The translations under genes were made by a program, and so were the position numbers. The notes beneath the pieces were generated by a model, which was given only the letters and a program-made list of their open reading frames with translations, was not told the DNA's origin and did not search any database. From Parapristionchus giblindavisi (Eukaryota > Nematoda > Chromadorea > Rhabditida > Diplogasteridae), in the NCBI GenBank assembly GCA_943737045.1, contig CALSFV010000109.1, forward strand, positions 162,501 through 226,500: DNA of 64,000 nucleotides, written 5' to 3'. Within the stretch, counting starts at the first letter, position 1. Every line of letters begins with the position of its first letter. Shown here in pieces: positions 49,456-61,599 of the stretch.

Positions 49456-49797
49456 ATGATCACGAGGTATAAAAAGGATCTCATGATTACAAAAAGTCTG
49501 TTATGCTTTAATGTTTATAAGAACAATCTGCAAGAATTAATGGGTTCATTGCATCAAGGATTCCATAAAGAAGGCCCTTTCATTATGCCTCCTGTCGAAA
49601 GCTATATAGGAAAGCATGACTGTTCAATTCATATAAAAAATAATGCACAATATCAATACCTATTATTTTTTATTATCGAACAGCCATTAGGAATGTACAT
49701 AACTACGCACTCAAAAGCATTTGTTGCATATGTTTTACATATCTTGTTCTTACGAAAACGATTGACAGAGTCATTTTATGTATCAAATGTCGATTAA
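49456..49797 (+). CDS. Possible hypothetical exon
   Basis: An open frame of 113 codons with SLLCFNVYKNNLQELMGSLH and a hydrophobic YQYLLFFIIEQPLGMYI stretch. It ends in TAA at 49797. No acceptor or partner exon is obvious and no family was recognised. Confidence 0.25.
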   Translation: MITRYKKDLMITKSLLCFNVYKNNLQELMGSLHQGFHKEGPFIMPPVESYIGKHDCSIHIKNNAQYQYLLFFIIEQPLGMYITTHSKAFVAYVLHILFLRKRLTESFYVSNVD

Positions 49798-50116
49798 ATG
49801 ATTCGCGGCTTCTTTCACTTACTAAGTATAATACATTTTAAAATAAGAAAAAAAAACGTCGTTTATTGCACGTAATATGCTCGTGAGATCAATAAGTAGG
49901 CGGAGTTGTGGCAATCAATCGATGAATACAAGCGAAATAAATCAATCGATGAAAAATATCAATCGATAAGAACCAATCAGGGAAAGAGTGAAGGTTGAAC
50001 CGCGTATGGTTTAGGGAATTAGTGGGGTGGTTGAGTATTATGGCGATATTCGGTGAACATAAAGATCAAAGATCAAAGATCAAGAATCAAAAGAGCGAAC
50101 ACAAAAATATCAAAGT

Positions 50117-53100
50117 TCAGATAGCCTTGGCCATCTCCTTCTCCTTCTTCTTCAGCTTCTCTTCTTCTTCATCGTTCGCATTCGATTTCTTCTTGCCTGA
50201 AATTTTATACTTAAAGATCAAACTACAAAGATCAAAGATCAAAATACAAAGATCAAAGATCAAACTACAGTGCTCACTTCGGCAGCATGTCGACAGCACA
50301 TCTCCGGCCATGGCGATAACCTCAACGATGGTTATGACGGAGAAACCTGAAGGGATCAAAGATTTATGTAGTGTAGGCGAAGAGAAAGACAAAGAAGTGA
50401 GAGATCGTGTAAAATGAGGATAGTTTTCACTGAATTTTTTTATTATTTTGCCATGTTTTGAATAGAGCATAGACTGCACGTTAATGAAGGGTAACGTTCA
50501 AGGTTTGCTACAAAGTATAAAGATCTTATATGATGTAGACTATCTTTCTTCACCATTCCCCAATTTATTTCTTCTTGTGTGAATTTCTACATTTCAATCG
50601 TATATTACTAGTTATATCATCTTTATGATGTACAGTGAATAAAATAAAATAAAATAAGTTATACATACCCATCCATAGTCCGAGATGGCCACCAAAATCG
50701 GCAATAAGGTTGACGAACTGAAAGAAAAAGGATGATTCTAATTCAAATGAAGTTTGTAGTTTGAACGCTCTCTGCTCTGACCACGCGGTCTCACTCTCTT
50801 TGCCTACTAGAGAGTGCGACCTGAGCGGAGAGTGAATTTAGCTTTAAGTGTGCCTTTAAAGTGACAGTAACAATTGGTTAGTGATCATCTCACTTAACAT
50901 TTTTGCGTTGGAGATCAAAGAAATGTGTGAGAGAGGAACCGTTCAGAATGAATAAAATGGGGGAAAACTGACTCCGTAAGCCTCGCTCTCTTGTAATAAT
51001 TCGTAGTTGAGCTGTTCGTAGAAGACCTTAAAGATCAAAGATTCAAAATCAAGATCGCAAAGATCAAAGATCAAACGCACAAACCTCAACCATAGCGGCG
51101 TTGAGTCTATAGAAGTCTTCACATTCGCTCTCAGTCATACCATCACAGTCACCGAGCTGAAAGAATTATTAATTATTGTTTTTTTTTTAATTAAAATTAT
51201 TGATTGATTATTAAAATACAGTGGTGCACACTCTAATTTGCAATTTTTTCAAAGAAATTTGTTCAACGTGAAAATCACGGAGAGTGTGCACAACTGCACC
51301 TAATGATATCAAGGGGTCATACGAAGTCTGTGCCGAATTGCCACAAAGTGCTCTTTCAAATTTTAAATCAATAATCATTCAAATGAGATTGTCACAATGA
51401 CACAGAGTCCATACAAAAAGTTTAGTTTCAGTCAGAATTGTGAATCATATTCAGGGTCACATCAAAAGGATGACAAATCGAGATCAATAAATCGATAAAT
51501 CGATATTATTGCCAAAATTGCATGCTACACTCTCTATAACACACAGATACCAACAAAGATCGAAAATTGAACTTTGATCTTTGACTGCTTCGCTTACCCT
51601 CTGTAATAGAGAAATTAACGATTAATTTAAATACTTTGTAAATAATATTATTATATTACTAATCCAAACATACATCAGTAGCGCCACTTGGCCATTTGCT
51701 CGTTGAGAAAGTCATCGAGTATACTGTCTGAAATTGATCTTTGATCTTTGGTTCTTGATCTTTGGTCTTTGATCTTTGAACTAGCTCACCTCCTTGCAAG
51801 AGTGTTTGCACACGCAGTTGTCCATGTTTTGAGTGATGTGGTGGAAGTCTCCCGTGGATCCGATTTTAGACTCGAGACAACGACCTGCAAGTGATTCTTT
51901 CTACAATCTTCCCCTGCTGCATTGCATACTTTTCTTTCTTTTCTATTCTTCATCTGAACGCTATCTAATTTTTCTACAGTAAGATAAATATAAATTAATT
52001 AATTAGCAAATAAGAAGGATAATTGATTTTAGAATGTATTCCATTGTCAAAAACTTTCAAAATTATCATTGTGTGGAATATTCGAAGAGATAATAATTTG
52101 AAAATGAGCAGTTAAAACGCACGTGCTGTAGAATTGAAAGCTGAGCAATGCTTGTATGGAGGCAGAACAGGGAAGCGAGGGTCTCCACATGAACAATCCT
52201 TGATCATCCTCTTCTGGAAGCAACTGCGATGACAACCCTGAAAAGGATTACGATATTGACCGTATAAAATACACTTGTTTATTTGGTACGAGATTAACCA
52301 GCCACAGCCACAATGTGTTTCTATGTTTAGAGAGAGGGAGCACAAGTGAGATAGTACGTCGATCAGAGTGAGAGCGTGGAAGGAAGGGATGAGCATGTGG
52401 GGAGTTGATCGATATTTCTTTCTCTGTTTCTCTGTATAGCAACCAGTAGCAAGGCAATTATACAAGCACATTTTATGCGGACAACAGGTTCGGTAGGTAT
52501 CGTTCGTTAAGGTACCAAATACGGAATGCAATGTGTCAGTAGATTATAGTAACAGTAACGACAGGTCAAAGTACCGGCTTCGGTAACTGTACACCATGTC
52601 CCAGATACGGTACCTACAGTATACCTCGGGTTGGTAGTCGTATCCGGCGTAGATGTATTCCTCCACAACATGATCGTCCTTCTCCATGCAATCACCGTAA
52701 CCAGCCAGACGCTCGACTTTTTGCTGTAAATCGAATTCATTGGAAAAGAAATATGAAAATAAAGAAGGAGTTCGTTTGCAATATCAAAATACAACCAGTA
52801 AAATGAACATTATAAATCAATTGCTAGAATTATATGTCATTTATATTAAATAATAGATAGATTATATATTATCTGGGTGCCTGAGAAGAACAATTAAACT
52901 AGAAACTGCAATCAAGATAAATATAGAAAGTGAAACGTATTTCAACTTGCCTTCTTAATTCCGAAACTGGAAGCGAAACCGACGGGTGCGGAATAGCCAA
53001 AAGTATCCGGGAATGGAAACTCGGTGGGTGGATGAATTGCGAGTCTGAATATTAATTTTAAAATACTGAATTTTCACTTTAGATATTGCAAAAATGGAAG

Positions 53101-56100
53101 ACGTTTGTAGCGGGTAAGTCACAGGATAAATAGATTATCTTTAAACCGTTGACGAGGGACGGTTTATGATATCTTGTAAAGCCACACCACGAGATATGCT
53201 CTCTCTCCACTCTCGCTACACTCTCTCGTAGACAAACAACGCGAGAGAGTATTGCCAGAGTGGAGAGTTTCAAATTAGCTCGGGCTGTGCCTTTAAGGAT
53301 CACTCACCGCACTCCGCTTGATTCTGACGTGGACATATAATCTGATGTGTTGACGAATAGCAATACTCGAATACCTGTCAAAGGGTTTATCTTCAATTTC
53401 AAGTAAGCAGTAAGTTAATATCGTTTTACCGTCAATTCGTTTTTATCTTCAATTTCAAGGGTAAATGGAACATTAATGTAAACATTTTTTACAGCATGCA
53501 TTACAGCTTACATATTTTGTAATGCATGCTGTAAAATTTACGTAAAGAAAGGAAGAGTGCTAGAAAAGATAACAGTTATGTTTGTCTTTACAGTGACCTT
53601 AAAGTGACCTCTCTCAATGGCCTCTTCTTTACGTACACTATTTCTCAGTTCTCTAACAACGAGAGAGCGTTGAGCGTTGAAGAGACCGTTTACAAAGGTG
53701 TCAGCCCCTTTAAGTGTGCTTTTAAAAACGTACCATACATAGGTCCCGCCCTCGAACTCGTATAGTTATTATTGACATCGTAGTTGAATGTGAAACAGTT
53801 TCCGAATTCAGGGTCGACGTGCAGTTTGAAATCGCTAAAGCAATACTTTTCACTTTGCAATTAAAACGTCACTTATCAAACCGTTAAAAATTCATTAAAA
53901 TCCCTGTTTTATTGAGAGTAATGATAAATGTATCGACTGGGAAAAGAAGTTTCATTTAATGGTCCACCCCGAGCTAATTTGAAACTCTCCGATCTCGCAA
54001 TGCTCTCCCGTAGACAAAGACAACGAGAGAATACTTACGGTGCAAAGAGTTTCAAATGGGCTGTGCTTTAAAAAAAATTATTTATTTATTTAATATTGCT
54101 TTATGTTAACTCACTTGTCGATATCGCATTCTTGACCGTTGAATGAGCACATTTCGATGAACTCACGTTTCGCCTGACTGAGAGCTACTCTGAAATCATC
54201 AAGTATTAAGCAATCTAGATTGCTCGTCTTCTGGAACTCTCTCCGTGACAAATCGGATGGTAAATTTAGCGTGGTGTGCGCAAATTAAAGGGAGCGTTAC
54301 CTCTCTCAATGGCCTCTTCATTGAGCACGCTGTTTCTCTGTTATTTAACAACGAGAAACCATTGCGCTTCGAAGAGACCATTGAGAGAGGTTTCACTCCC
54401 TTTAAAATGATGCAGAAAATACCGTTGACTCTCGCTGAGTGCAGCCATAGTGAACATCAAATTCTCCTTAGCCTTGGTCAACATCGCAACACCGTCGGTC
54501 ATGCCCTGTTAAATATCATTCATTTGTCATTTACCATTTAAATGTCATTTAAATGTCGTTTACCTCCTTCTTCTTATAATGATAGACTAATGTATTTAAA
54601 CCTCGAAACCCTTGAATATAGAAGAGCTATTTATGATATTCAATTTTTTCATAATACTATGCATAACTTTAATTTGTTTGATTCATCCAATCTCCTTTCT
54701 GTTTTTCCCTCACAATACAACCGTCTTTCTCATTCATTTCGTATTATTCTCCCTTATAGGATTTCTACTACCCATAATACATGTGCCTCTAGAAGTATAG
54801 ACTGTTGGAACTCACTCCCATCAGAATTAGTTCTATCGTCCCCTAAACCCTTCCGTGCAGGGTTATCAAATCTCCCCTCCATCCACATCATTAGATATTC
54901 TCGAATTCGTCCCTAAACCCCCATCCTTTACAAACCACCGAGCCAAAACCGAAATCGCCTTATGCGACGGAAATCCATTTATCCCTCTTCTGTGTACACA
55001 TCACCCTGTTCTTATATATATTTGATGGAATAAAGAATAAATAAAATAAATAAATAAATTTAATCTTTGCGATGAAAATAATAATTGATTGGGAATGAGT
55101 AAAACATCGCAAAATTTCTATTTCACATGGCGAATTAAATATTTATTGCCATTCATACTAGGGTTGAATAAAATCTTAAAATTCAATGGATCTCTGATTA
55201 AAATATCTTTGAATCTTTCGAATCTTTCCCCCTATATGCGCCCCATTATATCATTCTTTCCTTCTTCTTTCCCATATAGTCAACCCCTGTCTAACTTTAC
55301 CCTCTTTCAATATAAATGTATGTCGAGAGAGTTATGTGATCTATTATCTCTTTTGCTCTTATGAAGCTTACCGAGAAACCCATAGCCTTGATGGTCTCTG
55401 GATTAGTGACGATCGGTCGTTGGTGATGATCGGCTAAATTATTAGTTGTTAATCTCTTAAAATTACATTTTAAAGAAACAGAAAGTCACGCAAAAATTAT
55501 ATCCACGCCAGATTTTAGTGAGCAGTCTGGTATTAGTTTGAGAGGAGCGGATAAATGCACGCTGAGCAAAGTTATTTGTACTTCTGTAAACGAAAAAAAA
55601 TAAAGTTTCAGTAAATGATTGGCAATAGCAAAATGGAAATGTGTACGAGTAACTTTGATTAATTTCAGGTTTCTAGGTTTATCATTCAATCCTCTGGGAT
55701 CAGGTTTACTGGATAAGCGTTTAAATTCACACGGCAAACGAGTTCACACCGGTAACATTCCGGGGATTATGACACACTCGCAAATACACTCTGTGTCAGC
55801 AATAAAGCATATCATACACTTTCTGAGAACCGGGGCCTTTGTTGAGGTCGGTGCTTCGGTACTCGGTTCCGTGGTAGTAGTTGTGGGTACGGTAGTCGTC
55901 GTGGTTGGGGGTACGGTAGTTGTCGTGGTCGGAGGTACTGTAGTTGTCGTTGTGGTGGTAGTGGTTGTGGTTGTGGCTGAAACGCACGCGGGTGAGAGCG
56001 TCTAAACGAGTAAGGAATGGCCGTTGCCGCGCACACCACAGTCCAAGTTCTGTCCGATTTTGCACAGGAATCGAAGCAGAACGTGCGCGGCAACGGCATG

Positions 56101-59100
56101 AAGGGTACTAGAGCGATCTATGCTAGAGAAGAAATGCATAACGAAAAAGTAGTAAAATAAACATTCCTCTAGTCTAGAAAAGGCAAAGGAAATAATGGAA
56201 GGAACAAGGCGAAAAAATAAATTCTAACAAGGAACACTGGTAATCTCTGACAGGATACCCTGATTATCGATGGGTTTCGTGTTCTCGGATTCGTAACGCC
56301 CATCACATTATGAATGTTACGAATGCGAGAACACGAAATTTAACGATATTCAGGGTATTTATCCAGTTCACAGTTCACAAAGTTCACCGTCAGATCTGCT
56401 AAGTGTTCCAAGTAATGTGCTGCTCAAAAGTTACAAAAAGGAAAGAAAACAATTCTAGAGAATGGGTAAAAAGGAGATTTCTCTTTTCTTTTCGCCACTT
56501 TTGAAAATAGCACATTTCCTAGGTCATATTCATGCAAACAGCAAAGTGTTCCCTACATGCTACAGTAGGCATCGGAGTCGTTGTGGTCGTCGTAGTCGTG
56601 GCTTAAAACACGTACTTTGAGCGTATGAATAAAGTTCTAGTCGATGAAATTCGACTTTGTTATATGCATCGCTACATTTGCCCTACGTGTCTACGCCGTA
56701 ACCCCTCCGCCGCGTCGGAGAGGCGACGGAGGGGGTTGCGGCGTAGGCCCGTAAGGCAAATGTGACGATGCAATAGTGCTAATGCGGAGTTGCAATTGCC
56801 AGAAAGATGCACGCCGTCTTCCCGTCACGTATGACGGACACGACGTGCTCCCGTCATGCAGATGTAACACCGCATTATGAAAAATCCCATCTAAGGTGAA
56901 ACTCCACATAATCTCTATAACGCAAAATGATTTGCGTCCGGATGAGTCATGATATAAGCAAATATGGCAAATAAAGAAAGTTGAAGAAGAAGTGCTGAGA
57001 TAGCATGCAATTGATCGAAGAACGTGAAAATAGCTAAATGAAAGCTCATAAGGAGAATTGAAACTCTATAATACAAAAATGTTCTATTCTGAATAACAAA
57101 TACGAATTTGTTCAGTAAATCTAGGTTATGGCACCGGAAATACTCGGTTCTGGTACCGGTAATATTCGGTTTCGGTTTCTTTCTCATGTGCACTCACGAG
57201 GTGGGGTCGTGGTCGGTTCCTCAGTAGTAGTTGTGGTCGTGGGAGGAGTAGTCGTCAGTGGCGCTGGTGTGGAGTCCACCCACAGCTTGCGCATCTCCAC
57301 CGGCGAGTGCTTGCGAATACAGTAGGGTCTCTGGAAAGATCAAAAATCAAAGATCAATTTCCATTGATAGACAAAGAAATCTAGGAACACTGCAAGAAGT
57401 GGTGAAAATAATATGTAACTATAAGATAATATGAAAATAAGCTTGATTGCATTCTTATAGTCTTTTGTTAGCTGTGGATAATTGCTAAATCGCACATTTA
57501 AGAAATATGACAGCATTAAAGAGAATGAAGCAGTCAGGATAATAAGTCACACACACACCATGCAAAAATCGTTGTAGAAAAATAAGCAGATGTGCTTTTT
57601 TGACTTCAGACGATACCCAATGGGCAATAATACTTATTTTGTTAATAGAAAATAAGTAATAGCATTAGAAAACATCGTTTAGAAACATCGACTGCACCAA
57701 CTCACTCAGTACACCACAATGCACACACGCACTACATCATACCTCATAAGCGGACGGATCTGGGTCGATCTCGATGTAGCCCTGTGAGCAATTAGCCATG
57801 CGAGGATTATCAGAGGTTACGGTAGCTACACAAAGTGATCATGAACTGATCTCGGCCAAAGGGTAAGCAACAGAGGAGTAAGCATACAATTGGAGGTCAA
57901 AGACCAAAGATCAAAGCTCAGAAATACCTTGTCGCTCGCTGTTTCGTAGTGAATCGATCGATTTCTGCACGCGCACGGGTATCCTCCATATTCGATACCG
58001 TCAGGACCAGGAGTAGGCCCAAGTAGAGGGGATACTGTACTGCCTGAAAGATCAAGGATATTAAGGATCTAAAGATCAATGATCAAAGATCTAAAGATCA
58101 AAAATCAAAGATCTACCTACCTTCAACGAGTTCAGCCTCGCAAGTGCCTTCAATCGTACACACGGGACATATGTGATCATACCAAATTCTGGAAAAAAAC
58201 ATTATTTTGCGAATTATGAAGTCCTAACAGTCCTAACTAGAGTTGGCTATTCGGGGGTTGCGGGCCCGCAATGAATTGACTTTTCATTGCTAGTGATTGC
58301 GGTCCCGCAATGCGGCATAAAATCATTGCGGGCCTACAATGATTTCTGTTCTCTCAAGCAAACAAGAGAGCGAAGGAAAATGAAGAGAACAGAAGAACGA
58401 CCGATCACAAAAAGTGGCCAGATAGGAATAAAGTAGTCATTGCGGGCCCGCAATGATTTATATAGCATTGCGGGCCCGCAATGCTTGAGCGTTATTGCCA
58501 ACCCTAGTCCTAACAGTGAAATGCAAAACAAATATCAGTTTTATAATTTGAATAATGTTTTATAATTAATTTAATAAATGCTCACGTTTGATTGAAGCAC
58601 GGCCACACCTTCTCCGTGTCGAGGTTCAGCGTGCAGATACACTTGGATTTCTGAGATTGATCATTTTGATTATTCTCAACTTATTATCATACCTAGCTGT
58701 GATATTCTATGTAATTTTTTGGGCACTCGAGAGTCATATTAGAGATAGCGAGTTTTGTTACACTCAATAATTGCTGTACTATTCAGGTACATACATTACT
58801 ATGTAGATTATTCTATCCGGCGAATAGTCTTTTCAAAATAAAGATGCGTTAACGGGAGCGTAACCTCTCTCAATGGTCTCTTCTACGCGCAATGCTCTCT
58901 CGCTGTTAGAGAACAGAGAAATAGTGTGCGCAATGAAGAGGCCATTGAGAGAGTTTACGATCCCTTTAACAGTCGCCGTATGCATGAACCGTTTTCCGGG
59001 AAAATGTGACGTCATTAGCGTAGGCGGAGGCGCTTTCCAAAAATCCTCTGCCTACGCTAATGACGTCACATTTTCCCAGAAAACGGTTTTCCCGTTGTTC

Positions 59101-61063
59101 TTGCATACGGCCACAGTAACAATTTGATTGACCTACCGCATTCTTGGGCGGAGTCTCGAATCGGATGCACTCCATATCCGGCTTGCCCAGACAGCGACAA
59201 TGCGCCTCGATCGCTTCGAAGACTTGATGAGGTGGAGGCGGTGCCTGAATTGTAGTAATAATAACAACAATAATAAGGTTTAATTCTTTTAAAAACTTGA
59301 TGAATCTCGTTAATTGACAAACAGCCCATACAAAATCTTTTCGTACATTTTCGCGCAAAATAAATAATCCTCTAATCACAGCTATATTTTTGATGGACAA
59401 CACAAAATTCAATAATAATATATTTGATAAATCAAGATTGAATCCAACCTGTCTCTTTCCTCGTTCATGATCACCCATAGTATGACCTCGATTGAATGCC
59501 ATCAGTCCGCTTTCCTTCAGTCGAGCCTCCTCGTCTTCGATTTCCTGTAAAGCGCATCTATTGTTATCGTTGAGAAAGACCCGCCATTCTTCAACTATCC
59601 TCTCCTCTCAACGCAGAAGGCGTGATCAATTGATCTCTCACTTTTCCCTCTCATTCACTTATAATTATTTTTATGTTTTACATATTTTCTTGCACTCGAA
59701 CACTTCATAATTGATGAAGCACCATTTTTTTGTGGTGCACGATAAATAAAATAAATGAATTATGATGTTTTAGTATTTATAATGTTCTCCGCGAGTGTTG
59801 CCATAGCGAAGATTTTCAAATAATACTGGGAGTACGCATTTAAGATCTGTTTCTGATCTTTGATAATCAAACGCAACCTTTCTGAACAGTTGTCGTACAG
59901 CCTGCTCACTAAATTCGATATGTTGTTTTCTCCGGAACTTTGGTTGTTTCTCATTCTTCACTTTACTATGGCTCTTCGCATTATCGTACACGTCCATCTC
60001 AAAATTCGAAAATAATTTGCGCCAAATTTTAAATTTTAAATTTTCCTACCGTATCTCGGACGGACGGCACCATTCTGACCAGACTCTTCTTGTAGGGGTT
60101 GAGATTGCAGAAAGTGATTGCGGGAAATTCGACCTCGTCGAATTTCATCTGTAAATTTCAATGATTTATAAGTGATTTACTGATATTTTAATAATTCTTG
60201 TAAAGTTTAATGTTTTATTTTTATAAATAAATTGAGTATATCCAGTTTAATTAACGGAAATATTTTATATTTTGATTCATCTTGACCAAGAAAAGATCAA
60301 ATATGTGTCATAGCTTGACATACATATCAGAGGGTTGAAACCTACACCGATTGTCTGCACAAATATGACATTGGAATGGTGTCTATTAAGGTTGCATAGA
60401 AGCCAAAATTGACCTTCGGTATTGCCGCACCAATGTGCCCTACCGTACTACCGTACCATCGTACGGTATAGCGTTACAGTAACCTACCGTAACCAGAATC
60501 AAACCTCAATGGACGTTATCCGATCGTGTTTCAGGTACTTCATCGCAAGAAGGTACGCCACGCCTATGACGATTATGAAGAACGAAACCATGAGAAGAAT
60601 CCAGAACGATTTACTAGAAATTTGTAGCGGTTAGAGCTCAATTGAGCTCTCTCATAGCCAGAAACAGACGAGAACTATACAGACCTAAATGAGGACCGAG
60701 CGATGAGCACTCGCTTGGCGCCGTGAGCCGTCGTCATGTCCGCGAAATAGCCCAGCCGGTCCTTGGCCTGGACCCAGACCGACTCATCAGTCTAAATGCC
60801 GGATCGATAGGGGGATATGGTCGCTATCCGGGAAACCTGATCCGCATTTTGGGAAGCATTGTCGAACTCATGTGCGGTGCTGCCGTGACTGTCACGCGAG
60901 GAGAAGCTGGCCTAACGAGGACAGAAATCAGAGATGAGAGATCAAAGTTCAAAGATCAAAGTTCAAAGATCAAAGTACGATGAACCTTCGGTTCTAGTGG
61001 AGGCGCCTCGTGCAACGGAGGCAGATAATCCGATATCAATGCAGATGGCGATGATGTGGACAT
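50117..61063 (-). CDS. DEG/ENaC degenerin-family sodium channel subunit, 30 exons, 861 aa
   Basis: Predicted trimeric, amiloride-sensitive-type cation channel subunit of the plasma membrane (MEC-4/DEL-like; exact paralogue not determined). Exons on the minus strand: 61063-60986, 60911-60837, 60791-60685, 60613-60505, 60148-60050, 59997-59878, 59544-59449, 59244-59137, 58650-58586, 58188-58121, 58043-57928, 57781-57743, 57330-57198, 56601-56557, 55976-55818, 55433-55372, 54505-54423, 54189-54115, 53834-53734, 53374-53308, 53044-52951, 52723-52625, 52237-52123, 51884-51790, 51727-51674, 51156-51085, 51026-50973, 50717-50669, 50346-50278, 50196-50117. Every junction keeps phase. Visible landmarks: TM1 ([20 protein letters not shown]), the [13 protein letters not shown] segment, a Cys-rich ectodomain, a Thr/Pro linker, SFQ-like [16 protein letters not shown], then ESEAYG before TM2 ([19 protein letters not shown]) with the GFS filter motif. 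The C-terminus is lysine/glutamate rich. Start: first ATG after an acceptor-like TTTCAAG. One intron uses a GC donor (52950). Exon 14 is the least certain. Confidence 0.93.
50197..50277 (-). repeat. GATCAAA-repeat intron of the degenerin gene
   Basis: This 81-bp intron consists mainly of the heptamer, seen on the plus strand as AAAGATCAAAGATC in three clusters. Comparable introns are 51027-51084, 51728-51789 and 58044-58120. Confidence 0.85.
50754..50861. mobile_element. Palindromic MITE (CCAAGCTAATTT family)
   Basis: Diverged arms around CTCTTTGCCTACTAGAGAGTG; in a degenerin intron. Confidence 0.6.
52256..52492. mobile_element. MITE (TTTTATACGGAC family)
   Basis: Ends ACCGTATAAAATACACTTG and GCACATTTTATGCGGAC. 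It occupies much of the intron between degenerin exons 22 and 23. Confidence 0.75.
53175..53297. mobile_element. Palindromic MITE (CCAAGCTAATTT family)
   Basis: Ends AAAGCCACACCACGAG and CTCGGGCTGTGCCTTT; it lies just downstream of degenerin exon 20. Confidence 0.75.
53596..53714. mobile_element. TTAA MITE (GGGAGCGT family)
   Basis: CTTAAAGTGACCTCTCTCAATGG start and CAGCCCCTTTAAG end; degenerin intron. Confidence 0.65.
53954..54071. mobile_element. Palindromic MITE (CCAAGCTAATTT family)
   Basis: GGTCCACCCCGAGCTAATTT left arm; shortened right end. Degenerin intron. Confidence 0.65.
54286..54404. mobile_element. TTAA MITE (GGGAGCGT family)
   Basis: Both ends TTAAAGGGAGCG-type, next to TTAA. 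Located 20 bp downstream of degenerin exon 17. Confidence 0.75.
54542..55055 (+). pseudogene. LINE 3' fragment inside a degenerin intron
   Basis: Plus-strand frame encodes [18 protein letters not shown] and [13 protein letters not shown], typical of the C-terminal tail of non-LTR reverse transcriptases. It is followed by the CCTTCCGTGCAGGG motif, a 3' tail and an AAATAAATAAA end. It is antisense to the degenerin and lies between exons 16 and 17. Confidence 0.85.
56030..56098. repeat. Short foldback
   Basis: GGCCGTTGCCGCGCAC and GTGCGCGGCAACGGC form a 15-bp inverted pair; degenerin intron. Confidence 0.6.
56248..56360. repeat. Hairpin-forming palindrome
   Basis: GATACCCTGA, TTTCGTGTTCTCG and ATTCGTAAC pair with the inverse blocks at 56300-56358; degenerin intron. 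Confidence 0.7.
56660..56775. mobile_element. GC-rich foldback MITE
   Basis: GCATCGCTACATTTGCCCTACG and its inverse enclose a CTCCGCCGCGTCGGAG stem. Related to 23195-23290. Confidence 0.7.
58238..58506. mobile_element. hAT-type MITE with CATTGCGGGCCCGCAATG palindromes
   Basis: GTCCTAAC at 58230-58237 and 58507-58514 is a perfect 8-bp target duplication. Ends are TAGAGTTGGC and GCCAACCCTA. At least five complete or near-complete copies of the 18-bp palindrome lie inside. Located between degenerin exons 9 and 10. Confidence 0.9.
58852..58972. mobile_element. TTAA MITE (GGGAGCGT family)
   Basis: GTTAACGGGAGCGTAACC start and GATCCCTTTAAC end. Directly followed by another palindrome at 58977-59117. 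Confidence 0.75.
58977..59117. repeat. 140-bp palindrome
   Basis: CCGTATGCA and TGCATACGG ends enclose GTGACGTCATTAGCGTAGGC and its inverse. Lies between degenerin exons 8 and 9. Confidence 0.8.
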
Positions 61064-61490
61064 TGTGCTTGAAAGAGCAAAGTTCAAAGATCAAAGATCA
61101 ACAAATCGATCGAAATTTCGAAATGATCAAGTCGGATGACAAACTGGCACGTAATAGTGAACGAAGGAACTGTATAGTAAGACTTTGCGAGGCATTTATG
61201 AGCATGGAAGCTTTAAGCACAGTATTTACGAGGAAAAGTAATTAGTTTGAAAACAGTAATTCTTTTAAATGGGCTTCTAGGGTTCCTTTAGCCCCAGGCA
61301 ACGATAACATAGGATGAGTAATAGTGTGATATCAGGGACAATTACGAAAATGGACACCGGGATATTGGATCCGGGTGTTAGGCGGTGCTGCAGTCTCAAA
61401 GCCCCTGAGAGGGATCGGGTTGCAAGGGAGTGGTCAGAGCGTTCGGGGTTACACTGGGGCTGTCACTACTGTCTGGAGCCCGGAATTGAA

Positions 61491-61597
61491 ATACACCCCC
61501 GAGCTAATTTGCATCTCTCCGCTCTGGCAATGCTCTCTGGTATTTTTTGTCTACGAGAGAGCGTAGCCAGAGAAAAGAGTAAAATTTGTTCTTGGTA
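61491..61597. mobile_element. Palindromic MITE (CCAAGCTAATTT family), diverged
   Basis: ACACCCCCGAGCTAATTTGC left arm; right arm reads AAGAGTAAAATTTGTTCTTGG. Confidence 0.55.
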
Positions 61598-61599
61598 TG

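Noticed and set aside
51595..51612. Possible 3-bp micro-exon (AGG between acceptor and donor motifs)
   Set aside because: The degenerin frame and family sequence continue directly from exon 25 to exon 26 without it.
55619..56005. Plus-strand valine-rich frame
   Set aside because: Mirror of the threonine-rich degenerin exon 15 on the other strand.
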